Shown: piece by piece, positions 35,203 to 42,456 of the stretch
Position numbering within the stretch: position 1 is the stretch's first letter
Layout of the letters: each line of letters begins with the position of its first letter
NCBI RefSeq assembly: GCF_033304595.1
Contig: NZ_CP116341.1
Coordinates: forward strand, 1,717,001-1,781,000
Source of the DNA: Sporosarcina jeotgali
GTDB taxonomy: Bacteria; Bacillota; Bacilli; Bacillales_A; Planococcaceae
Length of the DNA stretch: 64,000 nt
Direction of reading: 5' to 3'
Program-made: the position numbers and the translations under genes
The notes under the pieces: generated by a model
The model's input: only the letters and a program-made list of their open reading frames with translations
Database searches by the model: none
Told to the model about the DNA's origin: nothing

Positions 35203-35394
35203 TCAATTTTTGCTCATTCTAGCATATCCAGATTTGCTGTGAGGATGATTTTTCTTGTGATTTAAAAGCATCAAAAATATCCCGATTATTGCTGTAATTA
35301 AAACGGGAATAAACATTTTATTCATGAGACTGTAAAGCAGTACGATAATGAAAATTACAACGATTAAAGAGTGAAAGGCATAATACTTTTTCAA
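35203..35394 (-). CDS. Small two-TM membrane protein
   Basis: 63 residues, two TM helices and a basic histidine-rich tail (NHKKNHPHSKSG). TTG start with GGAG upstream. The structured intergenic repeat lies right before its ribosome-binding region. Confidence 0.5.
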   Translation of the reverse strand: MKKYYAFHSLIVVIFIIVLLYSLMNKMFIPVLITAIIGIFLMLLNHKKNHPHSKSGYARMSKN

Positions 35395-35420
35395 TTTAAT
35401 TACTCCTCTACATATTTTTA

Positions 35421-35470
35421 ACTGGCCCGTTTGCGTTATTAGCGCGATTACTTAGGCAGCAATCGCACCC
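35421..35470 (-). repeat. Array-associated hairpin repeat, copy 1
   Basis: Coding-strand order: GGGTGCGATTGCT, loop, AGTAATCGCGC, then TAACGCAAACGGGCCAGTT. The arms GCGATTGCT/AGTAATCGC pair over 9 positions with one G-T. It ends 27 nt before the next gene start. Confidence 0.65.
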
Positions 35471-35483
35471 ATATCTGAAATAA

Positions 35484-35624
35484 TGTTAAGCACGTTGATT
35501 TGCATTCCAACCGTACGCTTTCCGGAGGGCGTGGCTTGAGCCGCTTCCTTCGCTTCGCTCCGTCCAGGGTCTCAAGCGCACGCTAATCCTCTCGGAGTCG
35601 ACGGCTTGCACTCCAATCAACTAA
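35484..35624 (+). repeat. Dispersed GC-rich repeat, copy 3
   Basis: Starts GTTGATTTGCATTCC and ends with the near-complement (CACTCCAATCAAC), so it has short terminal inverted repeats. Inside: CGCTTTCCGGAGGGCGTGG, CTTGAGCC, GGGTCTCAAGCG, CTCGGAGTCGACGGCTTGCA. Plus orientation. Confidence 0.75.
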
Positions 35625-35635
35625 GGGTGTATTAC

Positions 35636-35650
35636 CAAAAATCGCCCCCG
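35636..35650 (-). repeat. Half copy of the array hairpin repeat
   Basis: CGGGGGCGAT on the minus strand lies just after the DUF6366-like stop codon and then meets dispersed repeat copy 3. Only the first arm of the hairpin repeat is present. Confidence 0.5.
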
Positions 35651-35651
35651 T

Positions 35652-35843
35652 TTAACGAAAGAAGGTGGCGTATATTATAAATCCAATTATCAATAAAAGA
35701 ATCATAAGTCCAGTGCCTTTCCAACCTAAGCCACCTACTAAATCCGAAAGTACGCTTCCGTGAATACTGCTTGCGGGATGCTTTAATTCCTTCTGCCTTA
35801 ATCTTTCACGTCTTTCTTCAGGAGTTTCATTATCTCTACCCAT
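35652..35843 (-). CDS. DUF6366-like small membrane protein
   Basis: 63 residues: charged N-terminus MGRDNETPEERRERLRQKE, then LSDLVGGLGWKGTGLMILLL leading into one TM helix. The TPEExRExLRQxE start with the LVGxLGWKGTG segment resembles the DUF6366 family of Bacilli; function unknown. ATG at 35843 with AAGGAG upstream. Confidence 0.65.
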   Translation of the reverse strand: MGRDNETPEERRERLRQKELKHPASSIHGSVLSDLVGGLGWKGTGLMILLLIIGFIIYATFFR

Positions 35844-35879
35844 TTCACCACTCCTTAAATTTTCTTTGGTGTGCTTCAA

Positions 35880-35931
35880 AATGGCCCGATTCTTGAACAA
35901 CTTTTATCCCGCAAACGCCCCCGATTTCTTA
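35880..35931 (-). repeat. Array-associated hairpin repeat, divergent copy
   Basis: Coding strand: ATCGGGGGCGTTTGCGGG at one end and AAGAATCGGGCCATTTT at the other. The inner arms have decayed, but both borders are conserved. Confidence 0.5.
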
Positions 35932-35940
35932 AGTTTCCTA

Positions 35941-36330
35941 TTAATACTTCTCGATTTTTATTGTTATATCTTCTTCGCTAATTGTTGCGTTTTCTGCTTC
36001 GGAAACTTTCTTTATAGAATCCTCCACTGCTTGTTGAATCATTGTTTCATCTACTTTTACATCCTTCGGGTAACTTACTGATACAGTCATATCTTTAACA
36101 TTACCATCCACCATTATTGCTATTGATTCTTTATCCAGTTCCGTTTGCTCTGTAATAGATGTTATTACTTCACTTTTCAACTCTGAAACTAAATTCAATT
36201 CTGATGATAAATCCGCATCATTTTCCTCGTTTTCTGAATCCTCTAGTACTACCACTTCGGGCTCTCCATTACACCCAACTAAAAAAATCGAACTGAATAA
36301 TACTCCTGAAATTATAGCTTTTTTAATCAT
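35941..36330 (-). CDS. Small lipoprotein
   Basis: 129 residues. Lipobox FLVGC at ~20 followed by a very acidic linker (EDSENEENDADLSSE) and a ~75-residue alpha/beta domain. The second half reads as alternating strands and helices (TVSVSYPKDVKVDET; ISEEDITIKIEKY), reminiscent of Topoisomerase-like anticodon or YhcN-type stalk domains but not assignable. ATG with AAAGGGCGGG upstream. Confidence 0.6.
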   Translation of the reverse strand: MIKKAIISGVLFSSIFLVGCNGEPEVVVLEDSENEENDADLSSELNLVSELKSEVITSITEQTELDKESIAIMVDGNVKDMTVSVSYPKDVKVDETMIQQAVEDSIKKVSEAENATISEEDITIKIEKY

Positions 36331-36467
36331 TTCTAGTCCCGCCCTTTCAAAGGTTACGAATTCTACAACAATTTTCCATACATAAATTTGACGATATTTA
36401 TTGGTGGAAGTTTCAAATTAAAACACAATTTTCCACAATCGGCCCAAAGCTATCCGATTAAGCCTTG

Positions 36468-36959
36468 TTAGGTAAAAAATATAAAATTCCCTTTATTCTT
36501 AGTACCTTTTAGCATCCTTAAAAAGAACACAATAGCAAGAGATAGATTGATTAACCCATTAAAAAGAAAAGCAAAGATGAAATATTTCCCTCCTACTGTT
36601 GGTGAACTATATATTGTTAAACCTAATAAAACTTGGATTATACTAATTGCAGAAAGAAAGACTGTTAATCTTTTGATGTTATTTTTAAGTAATAAGTAAC
36701 CGCTTAAAGTTGCGATATAAGATAAGCTAAATAGAATTAATATAGGATACACAGGATGAAATTTTGCTGCATAGATAAAATAGTCTAATTGTGATATATC
36801 GGAGTTATTTGTAATCTGTCCATTAAATACTTTTGAAAATAATGCAGTGTGCTTCCACTCCCACGGGACTTCCCTAATTGCACTCCCTTCATACCATGCT
36901 ATAAACGTTGAAAAAGCTAAAAGCATTGAGGCTATTAAGTATTGACCGGCATATTTCAT
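36468..36959 (-). CDS. Four-TM membrane protein
   Basis: 163 residues with four TM helices; a ~50-residue outside loop between the first two contains WEWKHTALFSKVFNGQ. ATG at 36959 has GGGGGA 5-6 nt upstream. Unrecognised. A weak remnant of the intergenic repeat (ATCGGCCC...CCGATTAAGCC) lies just after it at 36440-36470. Confidence 0.55.
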   Translation of the reverse strand: MKYAGQYLIASMLLAFSTFIAWYEGSAIREVPWEWKHTALFSKVFNGQITNNSDISQLDYFIYAAKFHPVYPILILFSLSYIATLSGYLLLKNNIKRLTVFLSAISIIQVLLGLTIYSSPTVGGKYFIFAFLFNGLINLSLAIVFFLRMLKGTKNKGNFIFFT

Positions 36960-37044
36960 GTGTTCCCCCTTATTTATTTTAAGATACTTCATATCTTGAA
37001 TAATTTGGATCGTTTGAAGTGATACCCTAATTCATCAATAACAA

Positions 37045-37614
37045 TTAAAACGCGGTGTACCATGACAATGGTGATTGTTTAATAATAAAAGTCAGTAAAA
37101 CAGAAAAAAATATTATCAAAATCATCTGCTTCGGCTCTTTATAAAAAATTATACATAAAACGCAATACATAATTAGTTCTGTAATATAATTCAGATACAC
37201 ATAGAATATTCCCATCCCCACTGAAAGACTTAACATCAATCCCATGGGAAATGCAGGTAAAATAAAAGCTGAGCGACTGTTATTTTTAGCGAACCATACA
37301 ATAGCCGCTAAAAAAGGGGAAGCTAAGGCTATAAGGCCCCAGTATAAAATATAACTTGTCGAAAAAACACCAAACAACATCGCAGAGTATACGTAATAAC
37401 CACTAAACATTCCTAGAAAGAAAATCATTGTATGAATGCCCGCTCGAATTGGAGTTTTACTATATGCCGCTATTAATGTCCCGATAAATACCCAAATGCC
37501 CAATCTGGTAAATACATCACCAAAGTAAGGAACGGAATCTAAGTACTTGGTAATTACACCAAAGATTAGACTCGCAAATAACAAAGACATATGAATTGCT
37601 AATCTTTTTTTCAA
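37045..37614 (-). CDS. Six-TM membrane protein
   Basis: About 189 residues, almost entirely hydrophobic with roughly six helices; a conserved-looking R-A-G-I-H segment lies in the third loop (KTPIRAGIHTMIFFLGMFSG). TTG start at 37614 is 8 nt after GGAG. It may belong to a DUF-type family of Bacillus membrane proteins, but I cannot name it. Confidence 0.55.
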   Translation of the reverse strand: MKKRLAIHMSLLFASLIFGVITKYLDSVPYFGDVFTRLGIWVFIGTLIAAYSKTPIRAGIHTMIFFLGMFSGYYVYSAMLFGVFSTSYILYWGLIALASPFLAAIVWFAKNNSRSAFILPAFPMGLMLSLSVGMGIFYVYLNYITELIMYCVLCIIFYKEPKQMILIIFFSVLLTFIIKQSPLSWYTAF

Positions 37615-37690
37615 ATTCCCCACTCCAATTTTCCAAACACATTTTCTGTCTAATTATTTACATAATGAATGAGACAATACGTTTCTCCAT

Positions 37691-37746
37691 AAAATGGCCC
37701 TGTTTCGGTATTGGGGCTTTTACTTATCAAGTAATCGCCCCCGTTA
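37691..37746 (-). repeat. Array-associated hairpin repeat, best copy
   Basis: On the coding strand: TAACGGGGGCGA, TTACTT-GAT-AAGTAA (perfect inner stem), AAGCCCC (outer stem with GGGGC), AATACCGAAACAGGGCC, ATTTT. It begins 11 nt after the stop of the gene at 37757. Confidence 0.75.
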
Positions 37747-37756
37747 GCAGTGGTGT

Positions 37757-38182
37757 TTATTTCATGCCATTTAGTTCTTTTCTAATTTCTTCAGACAAAG
37801 TATTGGGACTTGTTATTTCATAAAAATGACCATCAATCATTTGCAAAACATTATTGTAACCTAGAACGAATCCTGTTGTTTTCTCAATTCCCTTATCGTC
37901 ATAAAGTATTTTGACTTCATAACTCATCATTGGTGTAGACTTAACCTTTCTAATCTTCATTTCACTTGATTCATCGACAATATTCATTAGCTGCGCCTCA
38001 GTCAAATTGAATTCTTTATCAGGAAATTGACGGTCTTCAACTGTTATTTCATTAATGGATTTATGATCAAATCCATTTTTAAAAGCTTCGCCAAAAGTCG
38101 TTATTTTATTGTTTTCTAGATACAAATAAAAACTAATACCTAAAATTAATACCAGTAGACCCGCAACAATACTCTTTTTCAT
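37757..38182 (-). CDS. Membrane-anchored extracytoplasmic protein
   Basis: 141 residues; one N-terminal TM/signal anchor (KKSIVAGLLVLILGISFYLYL) and a ~115-residue alpha/beta outside domain (ITVEDRQFPDKEF; VLGYNNVLQMIDGHFYEI). No cysteine for lipidation. ATG at 38182 with GGGAGAG upstream. Unrecognised. Confidence 0.6.
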   Translation of the reverse strand: MKKSIVAGLLVLILGISFYLYLENNKITTFGEAFKNGFDHKSINEITVEDRQFPDKEFNLTEAQLMNIVDESSEMKIRKVKSTPMMSYEVKILYDDKGIEKTTGFVLGYNNVLQMIDGHFYEITSPNTLSEEIRKELNGMK

Positions 38183-38222
38183 AGTATTCTCTCCCAACTG
38201 ATTTCCTCAGTAGCTACCTAAC

Positions 38223-38269
38223 AAAATGGTCCGATTCCGGCATACGATTGCTTGATTAAAGCGCCCGTT
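38223..38269 (-). repeat. Array-associated hairpin repeat
   Basis: Coding strand: AACGGGCGCTTTAATC, AAGCAATCGTATGCC, GGAATCGGACCATTTT. It starts 7 nt after the upstream stop codon. Confidence 0.65.
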
Positions 38270-38276
38270 ACTGGAT

Positions 38277-38603
38277 TTACTGTTTTTTTAACTGATTGTA
38301 TAATAATTGATTGCATAGTTCCGAACAAAGGCCTTGTGTTTTATATCTATTCAACAGGTCATTTACATCAATAAATATTCCATTCTTACGTAGTAAACTT
38401 TCAAATTGCATAAATGTTAAATTCGGATCAATTTCGACTTTTTTATCAGGGAATGACTTGTGAACTGTTTGATTAATCTCTGTCAATTTATTACCAAGCA
38501 TTTTAGCAGTAGATGTATAAGTTAGTATTGTCTCAATAAAATCAATTTCAGTATGAGATAACCCTTGATTTCCCAACCATTCACTAGCAGTTTTGTGCGT
38601 CAT
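38277..38603 (-). CDS. Small soluble helical protein
   Basis: 108 residues without TM helices; predicted mostly helical (SEWLGNQGLSHTEIDFIETI; MLGNKLTEINQTVHKSF; CSELCNQLLYNQLKK). One of very few soluble non-enzymatic genes in the array. ATG with AAGGGGCG upstream. No family recognised; could be an immunity- or adaptor-type protein, but that is speculation. Confidence 0.5.
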   Translation of the reverse strand: MTHKTASEWLGNQGLSHTEIDFIETILTYTSTAKMLGNKLTEINQTVHKSFPDKKVEIDPNLTFMQFESLLRKNGIFIDVNDLLNRYKTQGLCSELCNQLLYNQLKKQ

Positions 38604-38680
38604 ATCATCGCCCCTTTTTGGGTGTAGGTCTTTATCAATCTGGCCCTATTGTTTAAGATACTTTTTTAGTAGTACTCTTC

Positions 38681-38812
38681 GTTGCTTGGAGTGCAGGCGC
38701 CGACTCCTGTAGGATCAGCGTGAGTCTTGAGACCCCGCAGTGTCGCGACCTTTGCGACCGAGGAGACTCAAGCCACGCCCTCAGGAAAGCGTGCGCAGGA
38801 ACGCAAAGCAAC
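38681..38812 (-). repeat. Dispersed GC-rich repeat, copy 4 (reverse)
   Basis: Ends GTTGCTTGGAGTGC and GCAAAGCAAC form the terminal inverted repeat. Inside, on the plus strand: CGACTCCTGTAGGATCAGCG, TTGAGACCCCGCAG, GAGGAGACTCAAGCCACGCC. It is flanked on one side by a half hairpin repeat (TGGCCCTATTG at 38641) and on the other by a full one. Confidence 0.75.
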
Positions 38813-38818
38813 ATTTGA

Positions 38819-38869
38819 TAATGGCCCTATTACGGTATTGGCGTGCTTACTTGTAAAGCAATCGCCCTC
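38819..38869 (-). repeat. Array-associated hairpin repeat
   Basis: Coding strand: GAGGGCGA, TTGCTT-TAC-AAGTAA, GCACGCCAATACCG, TAATAGGGCCAT. Inner stem of six pairs with one G-T; outer GGCG/CGCC. Confidence 0.75.
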
Positions 38870-38884
38870 AATTCTGGAGTAATT

Positions 38885-39205
38885 TCACTTCTTTTCTAGA
38901 GCCTTAATAAGTCTTACTAGCCAATATAATGCCACCCACGGAAGAATAAACATCGTAGCCCATTCAATTAACCTTGGAACTAAATAGAATCCATTTACTC
39001 CTAGAATACCTAGAGCAAACCAAATCCCTGCCACAATCACTAAAGCGATTATTATACTTGTTGTAGTTCCGTCCATTCTTTTTGACCTTTTTGATAATTT
39101 CCGAATGGCTAGCACAATTAATGCGATAACAGCTACCAAGATAATTAACTTAATTAACGAGCTCGTTAAGTATTGCAAATTATTATATGATCTGATTTCC
39201 TCCAA
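38885..39205 (-). CDS. Small three-TM membrane protein
   Basis: 106 residues with three TM helices; a basic loop (RKLSKRSKRMDG) follows the first helix. TTG start with GGGGTG about 6 nt upstream. Unrecognised array gene. Confidence 0.5.
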   Translation of the reverse strand: MEEIRSYNNLQYLTSSLIKLIILVAVIALIVLAIRKLSKRSKRMDGTTTSIIIALVIVAGIWFALGILGVNGFYLVPRLIEWATMFILPWVALYWLVRLIKALEKK

Positions 39206-39289
39206 AAAAACACCCCTAGCAGAATCAAAAGTATAATTCCTTAATCATGGCCTGATTCTTGAATGTATGCTTTATAATAACTACACTCC

Positions 39290-39425
39290 GTTGCTTGGAG
39301 CGGAAGATGGACGACTCCGAAGGGATCAGCGTGCGCCTTGAGACCCCGCAGGGAGCGTTTTTTTGCGACTGAGGAGGCTCAAGCCACGCCCCTCGGAAAG
39401 CGTTCCGTCTGGAGCGCAAAGCAAC
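39290..39425 (-). repeat. Dispersed GC-rich repeat, copy 5 (reverse)
   Basis: Ends GTTGCTTGGAGCGGAAGA and TCTGGAGCGCAAAGCAAC. Inside: GACTCCGAAGGGATCAGCG, CTTGAGACCCCGCAGGGAGCG, GAGGAGGCTCAAGCCACGCC. Closely similar to copy 4. Confidence 0.78.
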
Positions 39426-39440
39426 AATTTGCATGCTAAA

Positions 39441-39492
39441 TAATGGTCCGATTTTGGTATGGGCACGATTAATTATTGCATCAATCGCACCC
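39441..39492 (-). repeat. Array-associated hairpin repeat
   Basis: Coding strand: GGGTGCGATT and AATCGTGCCC pair over ten positions (two wobble pairs), then ATACCAAAATCGGACCATTATT. Confidence 0.7.
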
Positions 39493-39496
39493 TTGA

Positions 39497-39943
39497 TTAT
39501 TGAATCGTATATTTAAATATCAGTTCTCCATTTGGATCTTTTTCATTCATAAACACAAAGCCAATATCTTTGTATAAATGATAAGCTACTTTATTCTCCT
39601 CAACGATACTCAAATATATCACTTTTATTTCATACTCTTTTCTGACGATATCAATAAGCTTTAACATGGCTTTTTTGCCTAATCCTTTACCCTGAAACTT
39701 TTCATCTATTATTATCCGATCAATCCAAGTATCTTTATTTGGACCGAAAGAACCGTACATAGCAAAGCCAATAATATCTTCTTCACTATATATAGCTACT
39801 GGATGCCATTGTTGAATTTCTTTGGCTTCGGCTAGACATTCCTCTACTGGTTCAATATATTTCTCTTGTCCCGGTTTGACTCTTATATTTCTAACCATAC
39901 ATTCATTGGTTTCATCAATATCCGTTATATAAATATTGTTCAT
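39497..39943 (-). CDS. GNAT acetyltransferase, BltD/PaiA (polyamine)-like
   Basis: 148 residues. Motif A IDRIIIDEKFQGKGLGKKAML and motif B NKVAYHLYKDIGF are clear. The N-terminal TDIDETN...NIRVKPGQEKYIEPVEECLAEA resembles Bacillus BltD-type spermine/spermidine acetyltransferases (the NxxxVxxxQ...VAxxxxSLAEA region), so polyamine acetylation is a reasonable but unproven guess. ATG with AAGGAG upstream. Hairpin repeats border it on both sides. Confidence 0.78.
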   Translation of the reverse strand: MNNIYITDIDETNECMVRNIRVKPGQEKYIEPVEECLAEAKEIQQWHPVAIYSEEDIIGFAMYGSFGPNKDTWIDRIIIDEKFQGKGLGKKAMLKLIDIVRKEYEIKVIYLSIVEENKVAYHLYKDIGFVFMNEKDPNGELIFKYTIQ

Positions 39944-39976
39944 TTTATTAGTTAAATCTCCTTCACTAATTGCGTT

Positions 39977-40025
39977 AAATGGCCCGATTGCGATATAGAG
40001 AGATCACTTATTTAGTAATTGCCCA
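39977..40025 (-). repeat. Array-associated hairpin repeat
   Basis: Coding strand: GTGGGCA, ATTACT-AAAT-AAGTGAT, CTCTCTATATCGCAATCGGGCCATTT. Inner stem kept, outer stem partly lost. Confidence 0.6.
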
Positions 40026-40050
40026 CGATTACCAACTAGCAAGATATTTA

Positions 40051-40806
40051 TTACTTTTGTTTCTCGATGATTAATTGTCCTTTTTGCTGCTCGACATTGA
40101 AAGTGGATTCCTTACTATTCCCCAAATTTGCTGAGACTGTTTTTCCTGAATAGCGTTCATCCGCATAGATAAATACATAACCCTCTTTTTCAAGAATAAC
40201 GTACCCTTCACGCTCTCCTTCCTGTAATTCCAACAATCCATAACCTGCTCTTGAGTAATTAAATAGAGCAATGGCAGGCTTATCATCAATAGTTAATGCA
40301 AAGGCTGTCAGCTCACCATTAATCCATTCATCTATTTTAATTATTTCAGCAAGGTCTTTATTTAACGAATATGGACTTTCGTAAAATGATTGAAGTTCAC
40401 GCCAAAGTTCATGCTGTGAAGGATATTCGAGATTTGACCAAGTTCCTATTTCTGTTACTTCATCACCATTAACCCGTAAGGTAACACCTATTGTTGGTGT
40501 CTCTATATCATTCACATCGAAATTACCAACCGTAAGACCGGCTTCATAATGTTCCTGTCTAATCGTGAATACTCTATCGGGGTAGTTTTCATCAAGATAA
40601 TCACTTACGATTCCATACGCCTCAGAATGCTTATTCGTTTTCAACGCAGGAAAATAAAGAACGTATCCAATAAATCCTAAGACTAGAATGATCGTAAACG
40701 CAATTGCTACTCTCCTTTTCTTCCTAAAAATAAACCAAAGAATTGTTATCGCAATGACTATTGCAACGCCAACCACAAAAAAGTAGATCAGTTCACTTGG
40801 ACTCAT
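40051..40806 (-). CDS. Two-TM membrane protein with large outside domain
   Basis: 251 residues beginning MSPSELIYFFVVGVAIVIA. Two TM helices (about 5-28 and 36-56) with a KKRR loop between, then a ~190-residue soluble domain rich in beta strands; YGIVSDYLDENYPDRVF and a C-terminal GQLIIEKQK are visible. The middle part resembles the PepSY-like/YqzG style of small outside domains only loosely. ATG at 40806 is chosen because AGGAG precedes it; the frame runs 37 codons further upstream without a site. Function unknown. Confidence 0.6.
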   Translation of the reverse strand: MSPSELIYFFVVGVAIVIAITILWFIFRKKRRVAIAFTIILVLGFIGYVLYFPALKTNKHSEAYGIVSDYLDENYPDRVFTIRQEHYEAGLTVGNFDVNDIETPTIGVTLRVNGDEVTEIGTWSNLEYPSQHELWRELQSFYESPYSLNKDLAEIIKIDEWINGELTAFALTIDDKPAIALFNYSRAGYGLLELQEGEREGYVILEKEGYVFIYADERYSGKTVSANLGNSKESTFNVEQQKGQLIIEKQK

Positions 40807-40918
40807 ATGAGTTCTCCTAACACGAAAGAAATTCTTATAATAGTCTTCTGAAAATCCGGCCAGTTTGCGAGATAGATGGGATTTTGTATAAAACAAACGA
40901 TCCCCATTCCAGAACAAC

Positions 40919-41214
40919 TTACAATGACTTTTCCATTTTTATATTTGTTTCAACATATCCTAGTTTTTCATATAAACCTCTTGCCGCTTTGTTATGACCA
41001 AAGACGTGAAGCCCTATTTCTTTCAGTCCAAGCTCTCTGGCTTTAAGTTCAATTTGTTTCATTGCTTGTTTTCCATAACCTTTTCCTTGATCGGATTTCC
41101 AAATGTTATTTACATAATAATCGTGTATCAAAATACCATTAGGAAGTTCGCAACAATCTTTTCTAATATTACCGAACTTTTCTAATATTACCGAAGGAAC
41201 TTTTATGAAGATAC
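40919..41214 (-). pseudogene. C-terminal fragment of a GNAT acetyltransferase
   Basis: Carries motif A (DQGKGYGKQAMKQIELKA) and motif B (HNKAARGLYEKLGYVETNIKM), but the N-terminal half of the enzyme is absent: upstream the frame enters an unrelated membrane-protein gene. A 19-nt tandem duplication (period 19, 41161-41197) disrupts the frame near the break. A decayed gene with only the acetyl-CoA half left. Confidence 0.75.
41161..41197. repeat. 19-nt tandem duplication
   Basis: TTTTCTAATATTACCGAA occurs twice with a one-base spacer. It lies inside the decayed acetyltransferase and shifts its frame. Confidence 0.9.
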
Positions 41215-41445
41215 TCAGTTTGGATTGTCTCCTTTTGGATTCTTCTTCTTTTTGTCCCCAAAGTATGTCCAAAGATGATATGCGGACCAAAATAAAACCC
41301 CACTTACAAATATTATTATTGGTCCAACAAATGGCTTTCGCTGAATATACTCCGGAGTGAAAAATGCTAACAATAATAAAATAGTTATGGCTGGTATTAA
41401 AAGAATCCAATAACGTTTGTCTTTAAATGTGCTAAAACTACACAT
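41215..41445 (-). CDS. Small two-TM membrane protein
   Basis: 76 residues, two TM helices (WILLIPAITILLLLAFF and FVGPIIIFVSGVLFWSAYHL) and a lysine-rich end FGDKKKKNPKGD. ATG with AGGGGG upstream. Unrecognised. Confidence 0.55.
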   Translation of the reverse strand: MCSFSTFKDKRYWILLIPAITILLLLAFFTPEYIQRKPFVGPIIIFVSGVLFWSAYHLWTYFGDKKKKNPKGDNPN

Positions 41446-41530
41446 AAAATCCCCCTCTCATAACCCATTTTCGTTAGACGATTGAATCACACGATTTATT
41501 CAAGAACTGTGACCAGTAATTAAAAGCTCA

Positions 41531-41695
41531 TCATATTTCTTTCCTATCGATCCACTCAAATAAATAATGGAAAGGAAATGCAAGTAAAGAAACTAATATG
41601 ACTTCTAACCAATCGATTTTCGACCTAAAAATCCATTGTGCAACGATGAGTACTGCAAATAAAAATACGGTAAACTGCGCGCTGGCTTTCATCAT
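41531..41695 (-). CDS. Very small membrane protein (54 aa)
   Basis: Reads MMKASAQFTVFLFAVLIVAQ, a basic break (FRSKIDWLE), a second TM helix (VILVSLLAFPFHYLF) and an EWIDRKEI end. GGAGG stands 6 nt before the ATG. Two TM helices with a good ribosome site make this a credible gene despite its length. Unrecognised. Confidence 0.6.
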   Translation of the reverse strand: MMKASAQFTVFLFAVLIVAQWIFRSKIDWLEVILVSLLAFPFHYLFEWIDRKEI

Positions 41696-41786
41696 TATGA
41701 ACCTCCATTCTATAAGAATCTGAAATTAGTTTATTTAGGAATAGTTACACACGATGAAACGAGGAATAATAATTAGTTGCTGTGTT

Positions 41787-41963
41787 TTACTTTCGCGTCA
41801 AATAGTATCTTGCGTTAGCGAAAAGGACACCTCCTAAAAGGAAAAGCATGACTATGACCCAACTGGCAATTGCTGAATACTTTCCTTTTAGAATAAACTC
41901 ACTTATCAAATTCACAGCTACCATTATAGCCATTACAATATACAACCATATTACATACTTCAT
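41787..41963 (-). CDS. Very small membrane protein (58 aa)
   Basis: Starts MKYVIWLYIVMAIMVAVNLI, then a short loop (EFILKGKYSAIAS) and a second TM helix (WVIVMLFLLGGVLFANA), ending YYLTRK. AAGAGGTG precedes the ATG. Unrecognised. Confidence 0.6.
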   Translation of the reverse strand: MKYVIWLYIVMAIMVAVNLISEFILKGKYSAIASWVIVMLFLLGGVLFANARYYLTRK

Positions 41964-42064
41964 AATTCACCTCTTAACAGAATTCTTTAATTTGACCATT
42001 GAAATGATTGGATACTTTGTTTATACCACTCATGAAACGCCATTGTTATTGGGCTAATATACTT

Positions 42065-42334
42065 TCATTTTTCAAGACTCTTACTTGAGTTTGTAAAACT
42101 TATCATAGCTGAATTCAAAAGCCAAAACATTAAATAAAAAAATGCAATGTTAAAAATTAATCCGAGCCACAAAAAACTGAATCCTCCATTTTCGTATAGG
42201 CTCAACCAATCGGCTGGAAACCCTAAAAAGGTTGATCCGCGTTCGATTCTGATTCCAATACCAGGAATAAAGGATGTACCCAGAACACAGACAATACTTA
42301 AGATTAAAATATAGTTCATACACTTGTTTCTCAT
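42065..42334 (-). CDS. Small two-TM membrane protein
   Basis: Up to 89 residues; TM helix 1 (NYILILSIVCVLGTSFI), an outside loop GIRIERGSTFLGFPADWLSLY, and TM helix 2 (FLWLGLIFNIAFFYLMFWLL). The outside loop resembles small YwiC/ DUF-type 'GFPxxWL' proteins of Bacilli, but I cannot name the family. Start codon among two ATGs is uncertain. Confidence 0.55.
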   Translation of the reverse strand: MRNKCMNYILILSIVCVLGTSFIPGIGIRIERGSTFLGFPADWLSLYENGGFSFLWLGLIFNIAFFYLMFWLLNSAMISFTNSSKSLEK

Positions 42335-42383
42335 CCCAGAAACCCACTTTCCCTAAATTTTTTCTTCTGAATTTCCTCTGCCA

Positions 42384-42456
42384 TTGGCCATATTGCGGTA
42401 TTGGGTATTCGGTATTCGGTAGCGGGAACTTGCTTATCAAGCAAATGGTCCCGATT
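42384..42456 (-). repeat. Array-associated hairpin repeat with internal expansion
   Basis: Coding strand: GGGACCAT, TTGCTT-GAT-AAGCAA (perfect inner stem), GTTCCC, then CCGAATACCGAATACCCAATACCG (a short direct repeat expansion read in pieces) and CAATATGGCC. The inner stem differs from the 37691 copy by a compensated A-T to G-C pair. Confidence 0.7.

Noticed and set aside
37691..37746. Hairpin repeats as simple intrinsic terminators
   Set aside because: No T-run follows the stem on either strand, and conservation extends well beyond the stem into the ATACCG...GGGCCATTTT part.
39225..39434. Open frame of 69 codons (minus) with LRSRRNAFRGAWLEPPQ
   Set aside because: Produced by translating dispersed repeat copy 5; a similar peptide appears from copy 6, which shows it is repeat-derived and not a gene family.
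35421..42456. Reading the hairpin repeats as true integron attC sites
   Set aside because: The conserved AAC...GTT ends of attC are not shared by the copies and no IntI-type integrase is in the window. The analogy is kept only as a hypothesis.
35421..42456. Reading the hairpin repeats as a CRISPR array
   Set aside because: Spacing is by whole genes (300-1000 nt) and is irregular; copies diverge in sequence and no cas genes are present.
42150..42456. C-terminal half of the 173-codon minus-strand frame
   Set aside because: It overlaps the better-supported gene at 42065-42334 and the hairpin repeat in another frame; only the N-terminal part (42457-42671) looks like protein.
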